Shown: piece by piece, positions 8,226 to 16,950 of the stretch
How positions within the stretch are numbered: the first letter of the stretch is position 1
Layout: every line of letters starts with the position of its first letter
Position numbers and translations under genes: made by a program
The notes under the pieces: generated by a model
Seen by the model: the letters and a program-made list of their open reading frames with translations, nothing else
The model's database searches: none
Told to the model about the DNA's origin: nothing
Assembly: GCF_900101875.1 (NCBI RefSeq)
Contig: NZ_FNAI01000025.1
Location: forward strand, 1 to 41,242
Direction: 5' to 3'
Source: Mucilaginibacter pineti
GTDB taxonomy: Bacteria > Bacteroidota > Bacteroidia > Sphingobacteriales > Sphingobacteriaceae
DNA: 41,242 nt

Positions 8226-9002
8226 TTAATATTTACGGTCTGCCAATACTTTGCGGGCGATGGTCACATCCGTTGCCGGCGTCCAGCTGTCAATAGGGAC
8301 CTGGTTGGCCCTGACCTTGTTTTGCTGGTCGGTCATTTGGATCGTCATTGCCGCGGCGGAGATCCGCGTGGCCCAGGTAGCGGCCAACACCCGGTATTCC
8401 AATAACATCCGGTGGTAAGCCAAAATGCGCGCGCCGCGGTCAAGCGTCGTACTCCTTGCGCCGTCCAGCCTTTCTTTCAGCATATCCAGTTCTTTAGCGT
8501 ACCAGTCATATAAGCCTTCGGCAACTACTTTTTGCTGAACTACGGCGGGTAAAGGCGAAAGAATCGAAGCAGCCGAATGATCGGTTACCGGTTTTAATTC
8601 TTTGGAATAGTAAAGCAACCATAAGGGATCAGCGGGCGCCACTAAACCGGACTGGTTCGCGATCTCGGAAAGTGCCGAATTGCGGAGCGTATCAGCCTGA
8701 AGTTTATAGCTGTTCTCCGTGGAATTGAGTACACCAACTAAAGCCAGGCGCTGGGTTTGCGGGCCGGAAGGGCCGAGCGGCCGCAGGTCATTATCGGGAT
8801 AGCCGGGATGCAGCGCCCAGGTCAGCCAGTAATAAGGATTGAGCCACAAAAAGCCGTGGGTCGGCGTGAATTTATTTTTATCCCATTGTTTAAAAACCAT
8901 GCGTTCCTGCTGGTAACGCACGCTCTGGTCATTGATGACCATTTGGGCGGATGCCTGTTGCAGCGTCAGGCCCAGTAATAAAAACATACTTAATTTCTTC
9001 AT
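8226..9002 (-). CDS. Secreted hypothetical protein of the tra operon (258 aa)
   Basis: The product starts with a signal peptide (MKKLSMFLLLGLTLQQASAQ) and has no other membrane span, so it is probably periplasmic. It is rich in W/Y/P in the first third (FLWLNPYYWLTWALHPGYPDN) and helical afterwards. Its C-terminus (TIARKVLADRKY) resembles the endings of the three preceding genes' products (for example IIRNAKYLQR), hinting at distant kinship or a shared terminal helix. It overlaps the upstream gene by 4 nt and precedes traJ. I do not recognise a named domain; a structural or chaperone role in the mating channel is only inferred from position. Confidence 0.6.
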   Translation of the reverse strand: MKKLSMFLLLGLTLQQASAQMVINDQSVRYQQERMVFKQWDKNKFTPTHGFLWLNPYYWLTWALHPGYPDNDLRPLGPSGPQTQRLALVGVLNSTENSYKLQADTLRNSALSEIANQSGLVAPADPLWLLYYSKELKPVTDHSAASILSPLPAVVQQKVVAEGLYDWYAKELDMLKERLDGARSTTLDRGARILAYHRMLLEYRVLAATWATRISAAAMTIQMTDQQNKVRANQVPIDSWTPATDVTIARKVLADRKY

Positions 9003-9664
9003 CGTTGGAGGTATTTAGCGTTTCTGATAATGTCATCGACAAAAACCTTGTCGTTACTGATCCAGGCGGCGTAAGGGTTGAGCGCTGCGACAATACCCTT
9101 TTCTCTCGCCCAGAATACGGCCCGGTAAGCGCCGTAGGCCAGCCCGGATATGATCTGTAGTTCCTGGCGCACATGGCGCAGCAGCTGGTCGCGGCTGTTA
9201 TAATCGGCCAGCACATTATCACCTTCTTTTAAAATATAGCCGGAAACATCGGTCAGCAAGCGGGTGGCCCTGCCCTGGATCTCGCTGCCATATTGCTGGG
9301 TAAAAAGTAAGAGATAGGGTTCGGAACGGGCCATCGCCAGCGTTTGATTGGTATAGTTCAGGATATCGGCAATAATGACCGCCATATCTTTTACCATGAG
9401 GCCATCCTTGAGCGCCGAGTTAACATTGGATAGTCCTTGGTAGATCATGGTTTGTGCCACCACCACCGAGCCTACATTGGTATTGATGGTTTGCAGGTTG
9501 TTGTTGATCTTATCCAGATACTGGCTGTGCGTCGTTTCCGCTGAGCTTTGCACGGCACCGTTTTCAATGACCGTAGCAGCGTGCTGCGGATCGATCACCA
9601 CGTATTGCGCAAAAGCGGCAGGACAACAAAAGGCGAATGCCGCTAACCAAAGCAATCGTTTCAT
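8999..9664 (-). CDS. Secreted Tra-associated protein, paralogue of the 10326-10991 product
   Basis: 221 aa with a signal peptide (LLWLAAFAFCCPAAFAQ). It shares many positions with the protein encoded at 10326-10991: the N-terminal YVVIDPQHAATV versus LYIDPVTSGAML, SEPYLLLFTQQYGSEIQGRA versus SDPALLLFAQQGANDFKQRA, GLAYGAYRAVFWA versus GIAYGMQRAMYWA, and the ending NAKYLQR versus EAKYLRR. The pair therefore arose by duplication. It is encoded in a run of genes overlapping by 4 nt. Probably periplasmic and helical. The family corresponds in place to the TraI region of other Bacteroidetes ICEs, but I cannot confirm the name. Confidence 0.65.
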   Translation of the reverse strand: MKRLLWLAAFAFCCPAAFAQYVVIDPQHAATVIENGAVQSSAETTHSQYLDKINNNLQTINTNVGSVVVAQTMIYQGLSNVNSALKDGLMVKDMAVIIADILNYTNQTLAMARSEPYLLLFTQQYGSEIQGRATRLLTDVSGYILKEGDNVLADYNSRDQLLRHVRQELQIISGLAYGAYRAVFWAREKGIVAALNPYAAWISNDKVFVDDIIRNAKYLQR

Positions 9665-10329
9665 TGCTTCAGGTATTTGGCGTTAGTGATAATATCACCC
9701 ACGATGGCTTTGTCCTGATCGATGTAGTTTTGCATAGGATTGAGCGAACGCAGGAGTGCCGAACGGTTGGTATAAGCAACGGAATTGACCAGGTTCCCCG
9801 ACAGATCCTGGATATTACTCAGCTCGGACAGGATAAAATCGAACAATATTTTCCGGTCGGATAATTTCATCTGGTTCACATCGCCGATACTGGCGCTCAG
9901 TCCGATCAGGTAATTCACCAGGCTGTGCGCTTTATCGACAAACTCGATCTCGGTTTGATAAGCCAGCGGAATGATGGCCGGGTTGCTGTTCGCCAACTGG
10001 TAGAGCTGCTCCTGGTTGCTGATGATCCGGTTCACCATCGGCGTAGCCTGGATGCCGATGTTGGCGGCGCTGATCGCAGTGCCCAGCGTATTGTAGCGCT
10101 GCTGCAAGGTGCGGTAGGTATTCTTCAGTTTGGTCAGCAAGGTTTTATTACCTGCTTCATTGGTATTCACCACAGCCTGTTTGCTGCGGGCGTCATTTTG
10201 CAGGCTGTTCTCGGATTTGGAATAGGATACCAGCTGGTGGATGGCCGGAATGTTCAGTGCGTTAACCTGCGCAAATGAGCGCATGACGAACAGCCAGAAC
10301 AGGATCGGGGTCACGATAAATACTTTCAT
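9661..10329 (-). CDS. Secreted Tra-associated protein, diverged middle member
   Basis: 222 aa with a signal-like N-terminus (VFIVTPILFWLFVMRSFAQ). It is mainly helical and ends in VGDIITNAKYLKQ, matching the endings of the flanking paralogues (IIRNAKYLQR and VLTEAKYLRR). Internal similarity is weaker: SNPAIIPLAYQTEIEF is placed like SEPYLLLFTQQYGSEI. The N-terminal IDP segment seen in the two flanking proteins is absent. It overlaps both neighbours by 4 nt. Likely a diverged copy of the same fold; function unknown, location periplasmic by its signal peptide. Confidence 0.6.
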   Translation of the reverse strand: MKVFIVTPILFWLFVMRSFAQVNALNIPAIHQLVSYSKSENSLQNDARSKQAVVNTNEAGNKTLLTKLKNTYRTLQQRYNTLGTAISAANIGIQATPMVNRIISNQEQLYQLANSNPAIIPLAYQTEIEFVDKAHSLVNYLIGLSASIGDVNQMKLSDRKILFDFILSELSNIQDLSGNLVNSVAYTNRSALLRSLNPMQNYIDQDKAIVGDIITNAKYLKQ

Positions 10330-10991
10330 CTTCTTAAATATTTAGCTTCAGTTAATACACTGTTTGCGATCTGTACATCCATATTCTGCCATTCGGCCCA
10401 GGGGTTAAGTGATGCCCAGATGCCGCGCATGTGCGCCCAGTACATGGCCCGCTGCATACCATAAGCGATACCGCGCAGAATGCGCATTTCGCCGGCGATA
10501 TGGTTGAGTAATTTGCCCCTTTCACCCGAATCCATCAGGTTATCACCGCCGCCTTTGAGTACGAAGGCGCTGACCTCGATAGCCAGGTTGGTGGCCCGCT
10601 GTTTAAAATCGTTGGCCCCCTGCTGGGCGAATAGTAATAGCGCCGGGTCGGATTTGGCGATGGTAACTGATTGTTCTACATCGCTGACGATATCGATACC
10701 AATGTCCGTGATCTCGCGGATCGTGCTCAGGTTATTCAGCACGCTGGCGACCTGACTCAGGCCTTTATAAATCTTATCCTGCATATCGTTGACGATCACC
10801 AGTTGCGAGGTGACGGCCAGCTGTCCCCGCTGGATCGCGCTCAGGTTATTATTGGTGGTATTCAATTGCCCGTTGATCACGGAACTGTGGGCCAGCATCG
10901 CGCCCGAAGTAACCGGGTCGATATAAAGGGTTTGCGCACGGCCTGCCTGGCAGACCAACACAAATAATAAGAGAAAGAGCTGTTTTTTCAT
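10326..10991 (-). CDS. Secreted Tra-associated protein, first of the tandem set
   Basis: 221 aa with a signal peptide (MKKQLFLLLFVLVCQAGRAQ), closely parallel to the 8999-9664 product along its whole length, with the same SDPALLLFAQQ block, a G-rich turn (KGGGDNLMDSGERGKL) and the terminal EAKYLRR. It directly follows the VirB4-type ATPase gene with a 4-nt overlap, so expression is coupled to a core channel component. Periplasmic location is inferred from the signal peptide. No enzyme motif is visible; a structural role is plausible. Confidence 0.65.
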   Translation of the reverse strand: MKKQLFLLLFVLVCQAGRAQTLYIDPVTSGAMLAHSSVINGQLNTTNNNLSAIQRGQLAVTSQLVIVNDMQDKIYKGLSQVASVLNNLSTIREITDIGIDIVSDVEQSVTIAKSDPALLLFAQQGANDFKQRATNLAIEVSAFVLKGGGDNLMDSGERGKLLNHIAGEMRILRGIAYGMQRAMYWAHMRGIWASLNPWAEWQNMDVQIANSVLTEAKYLRR

Positions 10992-13447
10992 GCGGATAAT
11001 TGGTAAAGCGGTTTGCCGTATTGGTTGACCGCGGTGATAAATTCCGGTAAAGATTTACGGCTACCGGCAAGGTCGGCCAGGAAGGCATCCAGTCCCTGCG
11101 GGTAAGTACCGAAATGCGAAGTGTAAATTTCCACGGCAGCCTTTTCAGGTTTTTCGGTGGTGAAGGTGAGGTATTGGGCCAGGGCTACTTCGACCCCATA
11201 AACTTCCCCAATTGCGCCCCGCCGGATATAAAATTCGTTGAATTTGCTGCGGCCGGTTTTGTTATCCAGTTGGTTGATCGTGAAGATCTTTTTGCGCTCC
11301 GTTTCGTTGATGGATAGCAGCGCGGCGATATCATCGTAATTGTCCTTGAACTTGGTTTGATCGAGCAGGCAGATCGTATCCGAGTTACTGATGATACTGT
11401 CTTTAACAATGGCATTTCCGATAATATCTCCCAGTTCCTGGGTAACTAAGGTCGCCGACCCCCAGAACTTACGGACCGTTTTATAGAGGTATAGCAGGTA
11501 GCTGGCCATGAGCGGGTTGGAAATCGCTTTCCAGGCTTCTTCGGCGATCAGTGCTTTTCGGCGATCCTGCCGGTGGCGCATCTTCTGGATGAAAACATCC
11601 ATGATAATGAGCGTGACGATGGGAGCCAAAATCTTGTTCCCGGAAATATTGTCAATTTCAAAAACGATGAAAGGCGCGCTGAACAGCGAAGCATCGGCAT
11701 CCTCGTTCAGGATGGCGGCAAACTCCCCGCCCCGGTAAAACTTTTTGAGCACGTAACGAAACTCGTCGACATCAAAAGGAATACGCTCGACCGTTTTGAT
11801 CTCGGGTACCTTTTCCAGCGCATATTCATAAAAGGAATTAAAACTGAGCTCCGGTATCACGCCGTCCTGGCTGAAGTACTGGCTGTAATAGCTGCTAAGG
11901 ACCTGGGCGATCACATCCCTTTCTACCGGGTTAAAAGCGCCTTCGGCACCTTTCCAGAGTAGGCCGATCAGTGTTCCCAAAAAATCCTTTTTCTCCACGT
12001 TATATTCTGCTTCGGAGATCTTAAAAGGGTTCATGGTGATCGGCTTCGCATCCGAATAGGTAATGTATTTCCCCTTGTAATAACTGCACAGGCCGGAATA
12101 GGAATGCCCGGTATCGATGATCACGATATCCATATTGTACAGCATGTATTGTTGCAAAAGCGCATTCATAAAAAAGCTTTTGCCCGAGCCGCTGGGGCCT
12201 AAGACGAAAGAGTTCCGGTTATTAATGCGCCCGGTGCGCATGGGCAGGTCTGCAGGATCGATCCCAACCGGGATTCCCTGGCGATCCGTAAAGCGGATCA
12301 GGAATTTGGAATCTTCATCCTGCATTAAGGATTCCTTAAAGAAAAAACAAAGCGCAGCATCACAGGTGGTCAGGAACCAATCGTAAGGTTTCAGTTCCAC
12401 GGCATTACCCGGCAATGCGGAGCGGAACAGTTCCAGCTGGTTATAGGCATTCTTGTTCGGGATAATGCCCAAGGCGAACAGTGAACTTTCAATGAAATTG
12501 GAAGCCTTCTGCATGTGGCCCGGTTCGGCGGCAATGATGATATTAAAATGAGCGTTAACCAGTAATTGGTTCTCTCGCGCTACGTCCACTAACAACTGAT
12601 CGATATCTTCCACGCACAGGCTATTAGCCGGATCAGGAATACCGGAGTGCCGCTTCCGTTTAACCTCCAGTTTATTGAGTGTGATTTGCTGGTTGGGAAT
12701 TTCGATCACCTGGTTAAACAGGATCGTTTCATACGCAGGCACTTTCAGTAAAAATGAAAGCACATCTACCGGGAAACCCCGCATACTGTCCTTATCGTTC
12801 AGCTCGATATGGGTACCGACCTCGGTAGGCAGATCGATGTTATCAATATTTACGAGGCTAATGCTGCGCACTTCCAACCCGCCCATTTTGAGTTCCGTTT
12901 CGGTGGGCGCGATATTATTCAGCGATAATTTGTCCCGGCTGAAATCCATCGCCAGGATGCGTTTGATCAGCGTATTGATCTCCTTTTCCCCCAATAGCTT
13001 GGGCCGGTTTTTACCGGCGACCAGGATATCCATCACCTTGCTGACCGCGCTGCGAAAATCCCGAAGCGCCCTGGCATCATACACATAAAAGCGGCCTTTT
13101 TTGACTTGCCGCGTGATCGTGAGGTAAGTAGTGATCTGCAAAAAATCACGTCCCGCAAAATGGGCGTTGTATTTATCCTGTAAATATTCCGGCGAGGGCT
13201 GGTACTCGTATTTGGAGCGGCTGAAAATATCCTGTTTTTGCAGCAGATAGCCATCCCCCAGAATTTTAACTAAACCGGTGAACAGGCTGTGAAATTCATC
13301 ATAAGCGGCAGGCGAAGCCGAATATTGGACCACGGGATTAGTGATTGCGATGACCACTGAAAATTCACCGTTCAGCCCGTACAACAGCTCATAATCTGCC
13401 GATTGATCCACCCCGATGAAGGGCAGTTTGAAGGCATTCTTTTTCAT
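10988..13447 (-). CDS. traG: VirB4/TraG-type conjugation ATPase
   Basis: 819-aa ATPase that powers assembly of the type IV channel; in Bacteroidetes elements it is called TraG although it belongs to the VirB4 family. Walker A GPSGSGKS is at residues 417-424, and a Walker B-like ALIAEEAWKAIS lies in the C-terminal third. The N-terminal domain carries FIGVDQSADYELLYG and TYLTITRQVKKG, typical of the family, and WGSATLVTQELGDIIGN is the conserved C-terminal part. It overlaps the DUF4133 gene by 4 nt upstream and the first secreted-protein gene by 4 nt downstream. Length is normal and both nucleotide-binding motifs are intact. Confidence 0.93.
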   Translation of the reverse strand: MKKNAFKLPFIGVDQSADYELLYGLNGEFSVVIAITNPVVQYSASPAAYDEFHSLFTGLVKILGDGYLLQKQDIFSRSKYEYQPSPEYLQDKYNAHFAGRDFLQITTYLTITRQVKKGRFYVYDARALRDFRSAVSKVMDILVAGKNRPKLLGEKEINTLIKRILAMDFSRDKLSLNNIAPTETELKMGGLEVRSISLVNIDNIDLPTEVGTHIELNDKDSMRGFPVDVLSFLLKVPAYETILFNQVIEIPNQQITLNKLEVKRKRHSGIPDPANSLCVEDIDQLLVDVARENQLLVNAHFNIIIAAEPGHMQKASNFIESSLFALGIIPNKNAYNQLELFRSALPGNAVELKPYDWFLTTCDAALCFFFKESLMQDEDSKFLIRFTDRQGIPVGIDPADLPMRTGRINNRNSFVLGPSGSGKSFFMNALLQQYMLYNMDIVIIDTGHSYSGLCSYYKGKYITYSDAKPITMNPFKISEAEYNVEKKDFLGTLIGLLWKGAEGAFNPVERDVIAQVLSSYYSQYFSQDGVIPELSFNSFYEYALEKVPEIKTVERIPFDVDEFRYVLKKFYRGGEFAAILNEDADASLFSAPFIVFEIDNISGNKILAPIVTLIIMDVFIQKMRHRQDRRKALIAEEAWKAISNPLMASYLLYLYKTVRKFWGSATLVTQELGDIIGNAIVKDSIISNSDTICLLDQTKFKDNYDDIAALLSINETERKKIFTINQLDNKTGRSKFNEFYIRRGAIGEVYGVEVALAQYLTFTTEKPEKAAVEIYTSHFGTYPQGLDAFLADLAGSRKSLPEFITAVNQYGKPLYQLSA

Positions 13448-13734
13448 GAAATTTTAGATTTTTTAAGGGTGGCCTGGTGGATGTAGATGCCGGCCGAACG
13501 GGCCTTGTCATGGAGGCCTCCCTTCTGTTTGTTGAAGGTGTAGATGAGCCCTCCGGCAATAATACCGATCAGGACCAGTACCCCGGCGTACATATTGATG
13601 AGTGCCATCGTTACTGAGCCCGCTACCAGTCCGAGTAAGAGCGAGCCTACGCCCCAGTAAATGAATTTACCTTTGAAGCCTTTGAAAATAAGGGGCTTTT
13701 GCAGCCCCTTATAAACAGCGAAACGCTTAGCCAT
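13444..13734 (-). CDS. traF: TraF-like DUF4133 membrane protein
   Basis: 96-aa protein of the DUF4133 type, analogous in place and topology to VirB3. It starts MAKRFAVYKGLQKPLIFKGFKG, followed by two membrane segments (FIYWGVGSLLLGLVAGSVTMAL and MYAGVLVLIGIIAGGLIYTF) and a basic tail. It lies immediately before the VirB4-type ATPase gene, as virB3 does in classical systems, and overlaps it by 4 nt. It touches the DUF4134 gene by one base (TAATG-type junction). Confidence 0.85.
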   Translation of the reverse strand: MAKRFAVYKGLQKPLIFKGFKGKFIYWGVGSLLLGLVAGSVTMALINMYAGVLVLIGIIAGGLIYTFNKQKGGLHDKARSAGIYIHQATLKKSKIS

Positions 13735-14039
13735 TACAAGCCGAAGAAGGCTTTAATGATGAGCGATGACAGTACCAGGAAAAGGCATGAGCCGCCCCAA
13801 CCCATCAGTTCCTTGTTGATGTCCTGGTCGCCGGAATTCCATTTGGAATACACCCGGATACCGCCGACGATACCGACAATACCGCCGATCACGAGCGCGA
13901 TATTGGTGACCGGATCTACATAGGTTTTCAGCGTACTGGTGGCCGTGTTTAAGCCGTTGACACCGCTCTGCGCAAACGCAGGGATTTGGGTAATGGCCAA
14001 TAGCATGGCCAGAGCGAACATTTTGGTTGTTCTCTTCAT
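13734..14039 (-). CDS. traE: TraE-like DUF4134 pilin-type protein, copy 1
   Basis: 101 aa from the start MKRTTKMF. A signal peptide (ALAMLLAITQIPAFAQ) precedes two hydrophobic helices (ITNIALVIGGIVGIVGGIRVY and GSCLFLVLSSLIIKAFFG), the plan of the VirB2-like pilin subunits called TraE/DUF4134 in Bacteroidetes. The upstream alternative start at 14048 adds only MIN and is less likely. A terminator-shaped hairpin ends 22 nt before this ATG. Its paralogue lies immediately upstream (14116-14415). Confidence 0.82.
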   Translation of the reverse strand: MKRTTKMFALAMLLAITQIPAFAQSGVNGLNTATSTLKTYVDPVTNIALVIGGIVGIVGGIRVYSKWNSGDQDINKELMGWGGSCLFLVLSSLIIKAFFGL

Positions 14040-14061
14040 GTTGATCAAAAAAAATTGGGTT

Positions 14062-14090
14062 AAAAAAAAAGCCGCCCCGATGAGGGCAGC
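14062..14090 (-). terminator. Terminator-shaped hairpin between the two DUF4134 genes
   Basis: On the minus strand GCTGCCC pairs with GGGCGGC (one T:G pair) around a short loop and is followed by nine T residues. It lies between two genes of one operon, 22 nt before the ATG of DUF4134 copy 1. It could reduce transcription into the downstream channel genes or act on mRNA stability. Confidence 0.65.
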
Positions 14091-14115
14091 CCAGGAATTG
14101 AAAAAGAATTATTGG

Positions 14116-14415
14116 CTAAATGCCGAAGATGGCTTGCAGGAATGCGCCCATCAGGATGACGAACAGCGCAGCGTAAAACCAGGCGGCCACATCGGCCGTG
14201 ATGCGCTCTTTGCCCATTTGCCAGTTATGGTAAATCCGAACCGCGCCGAGCAGGCCAAAGATGGCCGAGAGGATCAAACTGCAATCGACCGCACCAAAAA
14301 AGGAGCTGGTTAGATCATCTTTAACCGACTGCATTTCGCTGAGGCCCGGCTGGGCCAGGCATAGCAAAGGGCTAAATGCTAAACATAACCCCAAAAAGAA
14401 CAGGGCCTTTTTCAT
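14116..14415 (-). CDS. DUF4134 pilin-type protein, copy 2
   Basis: 99-aa paralogue of the following gene. A signal peptide (ALFFLGLCLAFSPLLCLAQ) precedes two hydrophobic helices separated by a GxxRIYxxWxxG loop (LLGAVRIYHNWQMGKERI here, VGGIRVYSKWNSGDQDI in copy 1), and both end in FGI/FGL. Two diverged pilin-like copies in a row suggest a mixed-subunit pilus or a specialised minor subunit. It starts 2 nt after the preceding gene. Confidence 0.72.
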   Translation of the reverse strand: MKKALFFLGLCLAFSPLLCLAQPGLSEMQSVKDDLTSSFFGAVDCSLILSAIFGLLGAVRIYHNWQMGKERITADVAAWFYAALFVILMGAFLQAIFGI

Positions 14416-14417
14416 CT

Positions 14418-14753
14418 TTAGTAACTAACCGAACGGGTGTATAAAATAGATTCATCCCGCGCCATTGAAAAAAGGGCTTTGAGGGATACGCCGCCGGAGC
14501 CGATCACTTCCGGTTCGGCCTTCGGTTTAAGCACCTGCTCATTGGTAAAAGCAGTTGCGGGTTTAGTGTCGCTAACCGATAATGGTTCAGGCGATAATTT
14601 TTGCACCTCCACAGGCTCGGTAAAAGTGAGTTCATGACTTATGGCCGCGCCGGCTTTTGCGCGGTCTTTCCCGCTCACATCGAGCAGGATCATCAGCAGG
14701 TAATACAGGGTGTATAATCCTGCGACCCATAGTAAAAATTGTAACCAGGTCAT
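14418..14753 (-). CDS. Small single-span membrane protein of the tra operon
   Basis: 111 aa with an N-terminal membrane anchor (FLLWVAGLYTLYYLLMILLDV, residues 6-26) and a hydrophilic proline- and glutamate-rich tail ending ESILYTRSVSY. I recognise no domain. Genes in this place, between the RHH-like protein and the pilin genes, are common in Bacteroidetes ICEs and variable in sequence. It overlaps the preceding gene by 4 nt and stops 2 nt before DUF4134 copy 2. An inner-membrane accessory role is inferred only. Confidence 0.6.
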   Translation of the reverse strand: MTWLQFLLWVAGLYTLYYLLMILLDVSGKDRAKAGAAISHELTFTEPVEVQKLSPEPLSVSDTKPATAFTNEQVLKPKAEPEVIGSGGVSLKALFSMARDESILYTRSVSY

Positions 14754-15124
14754 AGTTCGAGATCTTGAATAAATTGTTTGATAATGGATTTGAGTTCCGG
14801 ATGCTGTTCAAAAAGGTGATGAACAGAGAAGGCGATCAGCTTGGTGATCTCGGTGCCGGTGGCCATTTTAAAGCGGGCCAATAGCTGCGCGGTTTGGGAA
14901 TCAAAGCGAACGTGCAGCACATTCTTGTGTGCAGTACTGTCGAAATCGCGAATCGCCTGTAGGATGTCAGGTATGTCAGGCGGGCTTTTACTGGCCGCCT
15001 TGACCTTACCTGTTTTTTTGGAGGGCATGACCTTCGGCACCGGATCATTAGGAGCGGCAACATTTCCCGCACTCTGTGCTATTTTACTGCGCAGCTGGTC
15101 GGCCAAGGATTTAATTTCATTCAT
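14750..15124 (-). CDS. Small DNA-binding-type protein downstream of parA (TraB-like position)
   Basis: 124-aa basic protein. The N-terminal half is lysine- and proline-rich and probably disordered (KVMPSKKTGKVKAASKSPP). The C-terminal half contains VLHVRFDSQTAQLLARFKM followed by a helix pair (EITKLIAFSVHHLFEQHPEL), a pattern resembling a ribbon-helix-helix domain. Its location after a ParA gene (4-nt overlap) resembles ParB- or TraB-type partners, which would make it an accessory DNA-binding factor. The fold is a guess from the pattern. Confidence 0.5.
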   Translation of the reverse strand: MNEIKSLADQLRSKIAQSAGNVAAPNDPVPKVMPSKKTGKVKAASKSPPDIPDILQAIRDFDSTAHKNVLHVRFDSQTAQLLARFKMATGTEITKLIAFSVHHLFEQHPELKSIIKQFIQDLEL

Positions 15125-15753
15125 GCGATGGCGGCTTTGAGGTAATCGTTATAGATCTTTTCAAATACGGGGATGATAACCGGAAATACCGAGAGCGGCG
15201 TTTGAAAAGTATTGATGCGCTGAAAATCCACCCGGTCAGGAATGGGCGCGGTGATCTGTCCGAAGTTGGCCAGTTGCGCATTGACTTCCTGCTGCGTATC
15301 GTATTTGACATTCGCCTTGATGCGGTTCGGCACATAAGCGATCACCGCGTCAGGGTTGATCTTTTGCAACACCACCGAAAATAAAATGGTGGATTCAAAG
15401 CTGAACTCATCGTAAGCGAAGGGGCAAATGATCAGGCCAGCTGAACGGAATACAGGGATGAGCCCGTCATCATCCAGTTTACCCGGCAGGTCGATCAAAA
15501 CAACAGCAGTTTTATCCTGCGCCATCGTTTCGTGCATCATGGGAAAATGCTCCAGTTCCGCGGCGATCACCTGGTAAGGTTCCGCATTTTCCAGCAGCTT
15601 GGCCCGCTCATATTTCTGGGCGATGGATTGCTGGTAATCCATATCCACCACGGTAACGGTACATTTTTTATTCAGCGTAAGATAATTGGCGAGCAGCAGC
15701 GTAAGCGTACTTTTCCCTGCGCCACCTTTTTGGTTGCCGATGATAATGATCAT
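15121..15753 (-). CDS. ParA-family ATPase (TraA position)
   Basis: 210-aa Walker-type ATPase of the ParA/MinD group with the deviant Walker A KGGAGKST at residues 9-16, a Walker A' region (VVLIDLPGKLDD), and TVVDMDYQQS near residues 35-44. Such proteins start the tra operon of CTnDOT-like elements (TraA) and probably partition or position the element or the relaxosome. It lies 18 nt downstream of the relaxase gene and overlaps its partner gene by 4 nt. Confidence 0.87.
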   Translation of the reverse strand: MIIIIGNQKGGAGKSTLTLLLANYLTLNKKCTVTVVDMDYQQSIAQKYERAKLLENAEPYQVIAAELEHFPMMHETMAQDKTAVVLIDLPGKLDDDGLIPVFRSAGLIICPFAYDEFSFESTILFSVVLQKINPDAVIAYVPNRIKANVKYDTQQEVNAQLANFGQITAPIPDRVDFQRINTFQTPLSVFPVIIPVFEKIYNDYLKAAIA

Positions 15754-15771
15754 AAGAAATAAATTGAATGG

Positions 15772-16947
15772 TTAACGGGTATTGGTTCTTGCCTTTTGCT
15801 GGCGACGGCGGCGCATGCCGTGAATTTGCTGGTCATCCACGTCATCAGCAATCATAATAGGCGGGATATAAACGGAGCGATCAATAAAACTGTCAGCAGG
15901 CATGGCTACGTTGAGGACCTTGTCCGTCAAAACCAAACCTGTGGCGCTATCCTCCAAAGCCAGTTCGTTTTCCTGTAAACCCTGCGCAAAATCCGGGTAG
16001 TTTTCGTGCGCCGCGTGGACCAGGGTTCTGTAATAATCTTTGACCTCGCTACTCACTTCATTCAGCATTTGCGGTGCATCAACCGGTATGGCGGTATGTT
16101 TCAGAGCCAACAATTCGGACAGCGGCATGATCTCGCTGCCCTTCCAAACCCGCTTGTTGGCATGGTCGAGTATTGAATAACCGTAAAATTCTTTGCCAGG
16201 CTTACCGTGAAAAAGCAATTGAACCCCCAACTTATCCCGCAAATAATCCTCAGGGTGTTTGTGCAACAACGCCGCTAATTGCTTCCGGCGCGCATCATCC
16301 GGCTGATAGGTTTTCTCTTTTTCGATAACCATTGCTACCGATACCTCTGCCAGTTGCCTTCCGAATTTGATAATCGCCATCTTATCATCTGCTTGTTTGA
16401 GGTGATATCCCTTGCCTTCCAGAATCATCATAAAAGCAGCTTTGGTACCAAATTGATAAGACAATGCTTTTTCCAGATCCTGTTCGGCGAGTAGCTTTTC
16501 GTCCAGTCCCAGCACTTTATTGAGATTTTGTATAGCACGGTTATGCTCAAACGCTGACGATATTTTCTTGCCCTGCCGGTCAATTCGCGTGGATACGATA
16601 TGCACGTGGTTATTAGCCGTGTCTTTGTGAAACACAATCAGGTATGGCTGTTCAGCGTAACCCATGAGCTTCAACCAGTCCTCTGCAATTGTGGTTAAAG
16701 CCACTTTATCGTGGCTTTTGCCTTTCGCGGAAATGGTCGCATGAAACTGGGGCTGTTTAACGCCTTTGTTTCGCGCCGATATCATTTGCAGATAGTTGAC
16801 ATAATCTTCCGGTCGTAAGGTGCCCAAGCCTTGCAACGGCCCAAAGTTGGCGACTTTCATCAGCTCCCCTTTGTTTTGCTCCATTTTATTGGTGTTATAG
16901 CTGACACCGCCGAACGATGCCGAAGGCCGAAGGATCTTGACTATCAT
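15772..16947 (-). CDS. MOBP-type relaxase / mobilization nuclease
   Basis: 391-aa relaxase that nicks oriT and leads the strand into the recipient. Motif I is SFGGVSYN (residues 11-18, tyrosine candidate Y17). Motif III is HKDTANNHVHIV, with metal-binding H107, H114 and H116. A FHATISAKGKSHD stretch lies between. I place the start at 16947 (MIVKIL) because the family begins M[IV]xKI and the longer form adds only MFSYTY. Its ATG overlaps a TGA closing an upstream frame that runs through the 8-nt repeat array. The C-terminal half is basic and ends RRRQQKARTNTR. It belongs to the Bacteroidetes MobB group; a nic site cannot be read with certainty. Confidence 0.9.
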   Translation of the reverse strand: MIVKILRPSASFGGVSYNTNKMEQNKGELMKVANFGPLQGLGTLRPEDYVNYLQMISARNKGVKQPQFHATISAKGKSHDKVALTTIAEDWLKLMGYAEQPYLIVFHKDTANNHVHIVSTRIDRQGKKISSAFEHNRAIQNLNKVLGLDEKLLAEQDLEKALSYQFGTKAAFMMILEGKGYHLKQADDKMAIIKFGRQLAEVSVAMVIEKEKTYQPDDARRKQLAALLHKHPEDYLRDKLGVQLLFHGKPGKEFYGYSILDHANKRVWKGSEIMPLSELLALKHTAIPVDAPQMLNEVSSEVKDYYRTLVHAAHENYPDFAQGLQENELALEDSATGLVLTDKVLNVAMPADSFIDRSVYIPPIMIADDVDDQQIHGMRRRRQQKARTNTR

Positions 16948-16950
16948 ATA

